Assembly (NCBI RefSeq): GCF_001494595.1
Contig: NZ_LN929908.1
Location: 1,587,716 to 1,651,715, forward strand
Origin: Mycobacterium sp. M26
GTDB taxonomy: Bacteria > Actinomycetota > Actinomycetes > Mycobacteriales > Mycobacteriaceae
Reading direction: 5' to 3'
Length of the DNA stretch: 64,000 nucleotides
Shown here one piece after another: positions 61,384 to 64,000 of this stretch. Each line of letters starts with the position of its first letter. The first letter of the stretch is position 1. The position numbers and the translations under genes were made by a program. Under the pieces are notes generated by a model. The model saw nothing but the letters and a program-made list of their open reading frames with translations, had not been told where the DNA came from and did no database searches.

Positions 61384-62207
61384 GCGGATACACCCTTCCA
61401 AGGCCGATCAGCGCCGAGGACGACACCACGGCATTCGACAGCGGCGAATCCAGCCTCGACGACTACCTGCGGAAAAGGGCGTTAGCCAACCATATTGGTG
61501 GAGCGTCTCGGTGTTTCGTCACCTGCCTAGATGGCCGAGTCGTCGGCTACTACGCGATCGCCTCTGGGTCGGTATCTCACTCCGGAACCAGCGGCAAGTT
61601 TCGCCGAAATATGCCCGACCCGATACCAGTGATCCTGTTGTCCCGCCTAGCGATTGATCGTAAACACCAAGGCTGCGGGCTTGGCGAGAACCTGCTGCGC
61701 GACGCAATTGCACGCTGCGTCGAAGTCGCCGATCAGATCGGTGTCCGAGCGATCCTCGTCCACGCGCTTCACGATGAAGCAAAGCGGTTCTACCTCCGAT
61801 ACCAATTCGAGCCGACACCCACTGATCCCCTCCACCTGATGCTGCTAATCAAAGATGCCAAGGCGAGCGTCGGGGGCTTGGGGCAGCAAGCGGACCAAGC
61901 AAGCCAGCGTCGCGCATTGACCGACGACATGGTGGCCGAGGGAGCGGACCGTGACCATCTGGACTCGTTGACTGACGAGCAGTTCAGACGTTTAGTCGCC
62001 CTTTCGATGCTCGCGAACGCTGAGCGTTTGCGAGAGCTTATCCCAGACGGCGCAGAGTCGGCGCTGGCTCTTGCGCGGGAAATCACCGGCTTCGTCGACC
62101 GAGAATTACGAACGGTGACGCTCTCGGATGGCACTGGGGTCCTCCTCGGTGACGATAACGAGGCGACCGACGATGAGATCCGCGAGGCGTTCGACGGCGA
62201 GGACTGA
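61380..62207 (+). CDS. GNAT toxin (TacT/AtaT-like) with extra C-terminal domain
   Basis: A protein of 275 residues. The first 165 fit GNAT toxins that acetylate aminoacyl-tRNA: DSGESSLDDYLRKRAL (about 19-34), acetyl-CoA loop RKHQGCGLG (about 103-111), catalytic Tyr in FYLRYQFEPTPTDPLHLML (about 146-164). A usual toxin would end there. A further 105 or so residues follow in frame without a stop: a helical acidic part (LTDEQFRRLVALSMLANAERL, about 205-225) and a tail EATDDEIREAFDGED. The extension is not one I recognise. The GTG start overlaps the antitoxin stop. Confidence 0.82.
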   Translation: MSGYTLPRPISAEDDTTAFDSGESSLDDYLRKRALANHIGGASRCFVTCLDGRVVGYYAIASGSVSHSGTSGKFRRNMPDPIPVILLSRLAIDRKHQGCGLGENLLRDAIARCVEVADQIGVRAILVHALHDEAKRFYLRYQFEPTPTDPLHLMLLIKDAKASVGGLGQQADQASQRRALTDDMVAEGADRDHLDSLTDEQFRRLVALSMLANAERLRELIPDGAESALALAREITGFVDRELRTVTLSDGTGVLLGDDNEATDDEIREAFDGED

Positions 62208-62273
62208 AGAATGTGGACCGGCTCATTGGCTCACTAGAGGTTGTCCTCTGGTTCCACAAGGAACAAAACTGAC

Positions 62274-62299
62274 CCCCCGTTGTGCCGAGGGTGTGCCAA
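62274..62299 (+). promoter_or_regulatory. Arm-type repeat pair, right end
   Basis: CCCCCGTTGTGCC followed by GTGTGCCAA, matching the left-end copy at 52708-52732 in order and orientation with a few substitutions. It lies 117 bases inside the right attachment site, as expected for integrase arm binding. Nothing else was recognised between 62208 and 62415. Confidence 0.6.
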
Positions 62300-62415
62300 G
62301 AGAGGCAAGAACAGACGATTGTCCGTCGACGTAGTGGAACGGCTACGACGCCCTCAGCTGCATAGACTCGGATCGGACGCATCAGACTAGACGCCACGAA
62401 TATCTCAACAAACCC

Positions 62416-62460
62416 TTTACACACCAGCGGTCGGGGGTTCGAAACCCTCCGCGCCCACCA
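62416..62460 (+). repeat. Attachment site repeat, right end
   Basis: An identical copy of the 45-bp tRNA-Val 3' half at 52611-52655. It has no anticodon arm or D arm of its own, so it is an att scar, not a tRNA gene. Confidence 0.92.
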
Positions 62461-62464
62461 CATC

Positions 62465-62845
62465 TCAGTCCAGTTCGGCGAGAGCCTTTCGGGCTGCTTC
62501 CAGTTCGGCCTCCAGTGCCGCCACCCGGGCGGCCTGCTGGCGGCGGGCCTCGTCGATCACCTCGTCGATGGGCCCCGAGAGATCCTCGTGCAGTTCCTTG
62601 GCCGCCCGCGATACCGCCGCGGCGGCGACTGCCAGATCACGGGCCAGGTAGCTGCTGCCCTGCTTGAGTTCCGCGCGCCACTCACCGTCGGCGGTGCCGG
62701 TCACCGTGAGGGTGAGCTCGAGAGTCTTGGCTTTCTTGCCGGGCCCGCGTTTGGCGGGAGCCTTGGCGGGGGCGGATTCGCTGGCTTCGGCGACCGGGCT
62801 GTCGACCGAATGCAGCAGCGGCGGGGTGAGGGTCTCTACAGTCAT
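62465..62845 (-). CDS. DUF6319-like small protein
   Basis: A 126-residue protein. An Ala/Pro/Lys-rich N-terminus (APAKAPAKRGPGKKAK, a possible DNA-contact tail) precedes a beta block (TLELTLTVTGTADGEWRAEL) and a C-terminal coiled coil (VAALEAELEAARKALAELD). Assignment to DUF6319 is from memory. It is chromosomal, just outside the right att repeat. A near-consensus LexA box lies 54 bases upstream of its ATG, so it may be DNA-damage inducible. Confidence 0.7.
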   Translation of the reverse strand: MTVETLTPPLLHSVDSPVAEASESAPAKAPAKRGPGKKAKTLELTLTVTGTADGEWRAELKQGSSYLARDLAVAAAAVSRAAKELHEDLSGPIDEVIDEARRQQAARVAALEAELEAARKALAELD

Positions 62846-62898
62846 CGGGTGGCGCTTTCCTGGTGGATGTCGCCCGTGATGCGGGCCGGGGACACCAT

Positions 62899-62914
62899 TA
62901 GAACATCTGTTCGA
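62899..62914. promoter_or_regulatory. Near-consensus LexA/SOS box upstream of the DUF6319-like gene
   Basis: TAGAACATCTGTTCGA differs from TCGAAC-N4-GTTCGA only at the second base. It lies between the divergent DUF6319-like (start 62845) and MFS (start 63007) genes. Confidence 0.6.
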
Positions 62915-63006
62915 CTTAGTGCCAAGCTTCGGCGCGCCGCCCGCTAATCGGGTTGTGCCTCAAGTGCTTCGACTCTGCGGCCAGGCAGGTATGACAGGCT
63001 AGCGCG

Positions 63007-64000
63007 GTGAACCGCCACGAACCGGACCTGTCAGCGGCGGAACGCACAGCGGCGAGTGCCCTGCTGGTGCTCGCGGTGGTCCTGGTGGCGATCAATCTGC
63101 GTCCGGCGGTCACCAGCGTCGGTCCCGTCCTGGGCGACATGCAGCGGGCCATGGGCGCGTCGGCCGTCTGGGCCGGCGTGCTGACGGCCCTGCCCGGGTT
63201 GTGCTTCGCGGGGGCGGGCCTGGCGGCGGCACACGTGTCGCGCCGATTCGGGCTGTTTCGTTCGATCAGTCTGGCGCTGGTCGCTGTGGTTGTCGGTCTG
63301 CTGATCCGCGTGGTCGATGGGCCGTGGGTCGTCATCGGCGGAACGCTGATCGCGACTTCGGGGATCGCCGTCATCAACGTGCTCATTCCGGCGGTCATCA
63401 AAGAGTCGTTTCCCGCTCGCCTGGGCATGATGACCGGGATCTACACCGCGGCGCTCCAAGGGGGAGGGGCGCTGGGCTCGGCCGCTACGCCGCCGCTGGA
63501 AACTCTGGGTGGTGGGTGGCGGCCGGCGCTGGGCAGCTGGGCCCTGCTGGCGGCCGCCGCATTGGCCTTGTGGCTCATGGCTTCCCGTCGTGACGACCCT
63601 GCGCCGGACCGCACCGACGTGCCGGTCGCGCGTCGCTCACTCCTGCGCAACCGGCTGGCCTGGACCATCACGCTGTTCTTTGGAACGCAGGCGATGCTGG
63701 CCTACATCATGCTGGGCTGGTTGCCCGAGGTGTTCATCGATCACGGCGTGAGCAAGACGAACGCCGGACTGCTGGTCGGGCTGCTCTCGGTGATCGCCGT
63801 GCCGATCAGCCTGATCCTCGCGCCAATCGCTGCCAGAGGTAGCCATCAGAGTGGCTGGATCGCAGCCCTGGGCGTGGCCGGCGTCGCCGGTGTGGTGGGG
63901 CTGCTCGTCGCGCCCGATTTCAGTCCGCTGCTGTGGAGCTTCCTGGTCGGTGTCGGCATGAGCGTGTTCTCGTTGGCGCTGACGGTGATCGGATTGCGGG
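63007..64000 (+). CDS. CynX/NimT-like MFS transporter (partial)
   Basis: The first 331 codons of a major facilitator. Successive hydrophobic helices include ALLVLAVVLVAINLRPAVTS (the NLRPAVTSVGP block is typical of CynX/NimT-type transporters), VWAGVLTALPGLCFAGAGLA, and later LAYIMLGWLPEVF. The GTG at 63007 starts the frame and it runs off the window. Relatives move cyanate, nitroimidazoles or other small anions; the substrate is unknown. It diverges from the DUF6319-like gene. Confidence 0.85.
   Translation, partial: MNRHEPDLSAAERTAASALLVLAVVLVAINLRPAVTSVGPVLGDMQRAMGASAVWAGVLTALPGLCFAGAGLAAAHVSRRFGLFRSISLALVAVVVGLLIRVVDGPWVVIGGTLIATSGIAVINVLIPAVIKESFPARLGMMTGIYTAALQGGGALGSAATPPLETLGGGWRPALGSWALLAAAALALWLMASRRDDPAPDRTDVPVARRSLLRNRLAWTITLFFGTQAMLAYIMLGWLPEVFIDHGVSKTNAGLLVGLLSVIAVPISLILAPIAARGSHQSGWIAALGVAGVAGVVGLLVAPDFSPLLWSFLVGVGMSVFSLALTVIGLR

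Larger units (their letters stand above)
52611..62460. mobile_element. Integrated defence island in tRNA-Val
   Basis: A segment of about 9.85 kb between the 45-bp direct repeats. It contains an Ntn-hydrolase/TPR gene, a winged-helix gene, a nuclease-STAND gene, a tyrosine integrase remnant, a HEPN-like gene and a toxin-antitoxin pair. G+C and third-codon G/C are visibly lower than in the flanks. Arm-type repeats lie just inside both ends (52708-52732, 62274-62299). No phage structural or conjugation genes are present. The integrase is frame-shifted, so the element is probably fixed. Confidence 0.88.

Noticed and set aside
62416..62460. Second tRNA-Val gene
   Set aside because: Only the 3' half is present; no acceptor 5' strand or D arm.
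62465..62845. DUF6319-like gene as part of the island
   Set aside because: It lies outside the right att repeat and has host-like high G+C.

Overview
The window is chromosomal DNA of a high-G+C, mycolic-acid-containing actinobacterium, almost certainly a pigmented, fast-growing Mycobacterium (Mycolicibacterium). The evidence is an MmpS/MmpL pair, DUF732- and DUF5078-like secreted proteins, a mycothiol-dependent formaldehyde dehydrogenase, the fabD-acpM-kasA-kasB-accD6 operon with its mabR regulator, and a 13E12-type HNH gene. Recalled from memory, 21.7-52.5 kb runs parallel (inverted) to the M. tuberculosis Rv2264c-Rv2238c segment.

Layout. 0-12.3 kb: a partial secreted protein, a PlsC-like acyltransferase, a four-gene operon (NTF2-like, DUF4185, DUF427, aldo/keto reductase), a small lipoprotein, a phosphotransferase, and the mmpS-mmpL operon with two secreted proteins. 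12.3-13.5 kb: an SDR coupled to a protein with five 12-residue repeats followed by twelve cysteines spaced exactly every third residue. 13.6-20.6 kb: a carotenoid operon (GGPP synthase, crtI, crtB, methyltransferase, crtU-like, Rieske) behind a SigF-like promoter; it has no lycopene cyclase. 20.6-34.9 kb: reductases, a frameshifted Hsp70-like membrane protein, a SABATH methyltransferase, a TetR/SDR pair with a repeated operator, alcohol dehydrogenases, and a 13E12 HNH gene with a consensus LexA box at its start. 34.9-41.0 kb: lipid kinase, FAD oxidase, TetR, glpD and a permease. 41.0-50.8 kb: the FAS-II operon with mabR and aceE; the acpM-kasA junction has been tandemly duplicated and now holds a 46-codon reading frame. 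50.8-52.5 kb: lipoprotein, DUF3052, ahpE.

52.6-62.5 kb is an integrated island in tRNA-Val(TAC). A 45-bp copy of the tRNA 3' half lies at each end, with matching arm-type repeats just inside. The island has visibly lower G+C than its surroundings. It carries a proteasome-like Ntn-hydrolase/TPR protein, a small winged-helix protein, a nuclease-NB-ARC-TPR (STAND) protein, a tyrosine integrase with a frameshifted N-terminus, a HEPN-like protein, and a DUF1778/GNAT toxin-antitoxin pair whose toxin has an extra C-terminal domain. It reads as an immobilised anti-phage defence island, and the Ntn/winged-helix/STAND group is the best candidate for an undescribed system. 62.5-64 kb returns to chromosome: a DUF6319-like gene with a near-consensus LexA box and the start of a CynX-like MFS transporter.
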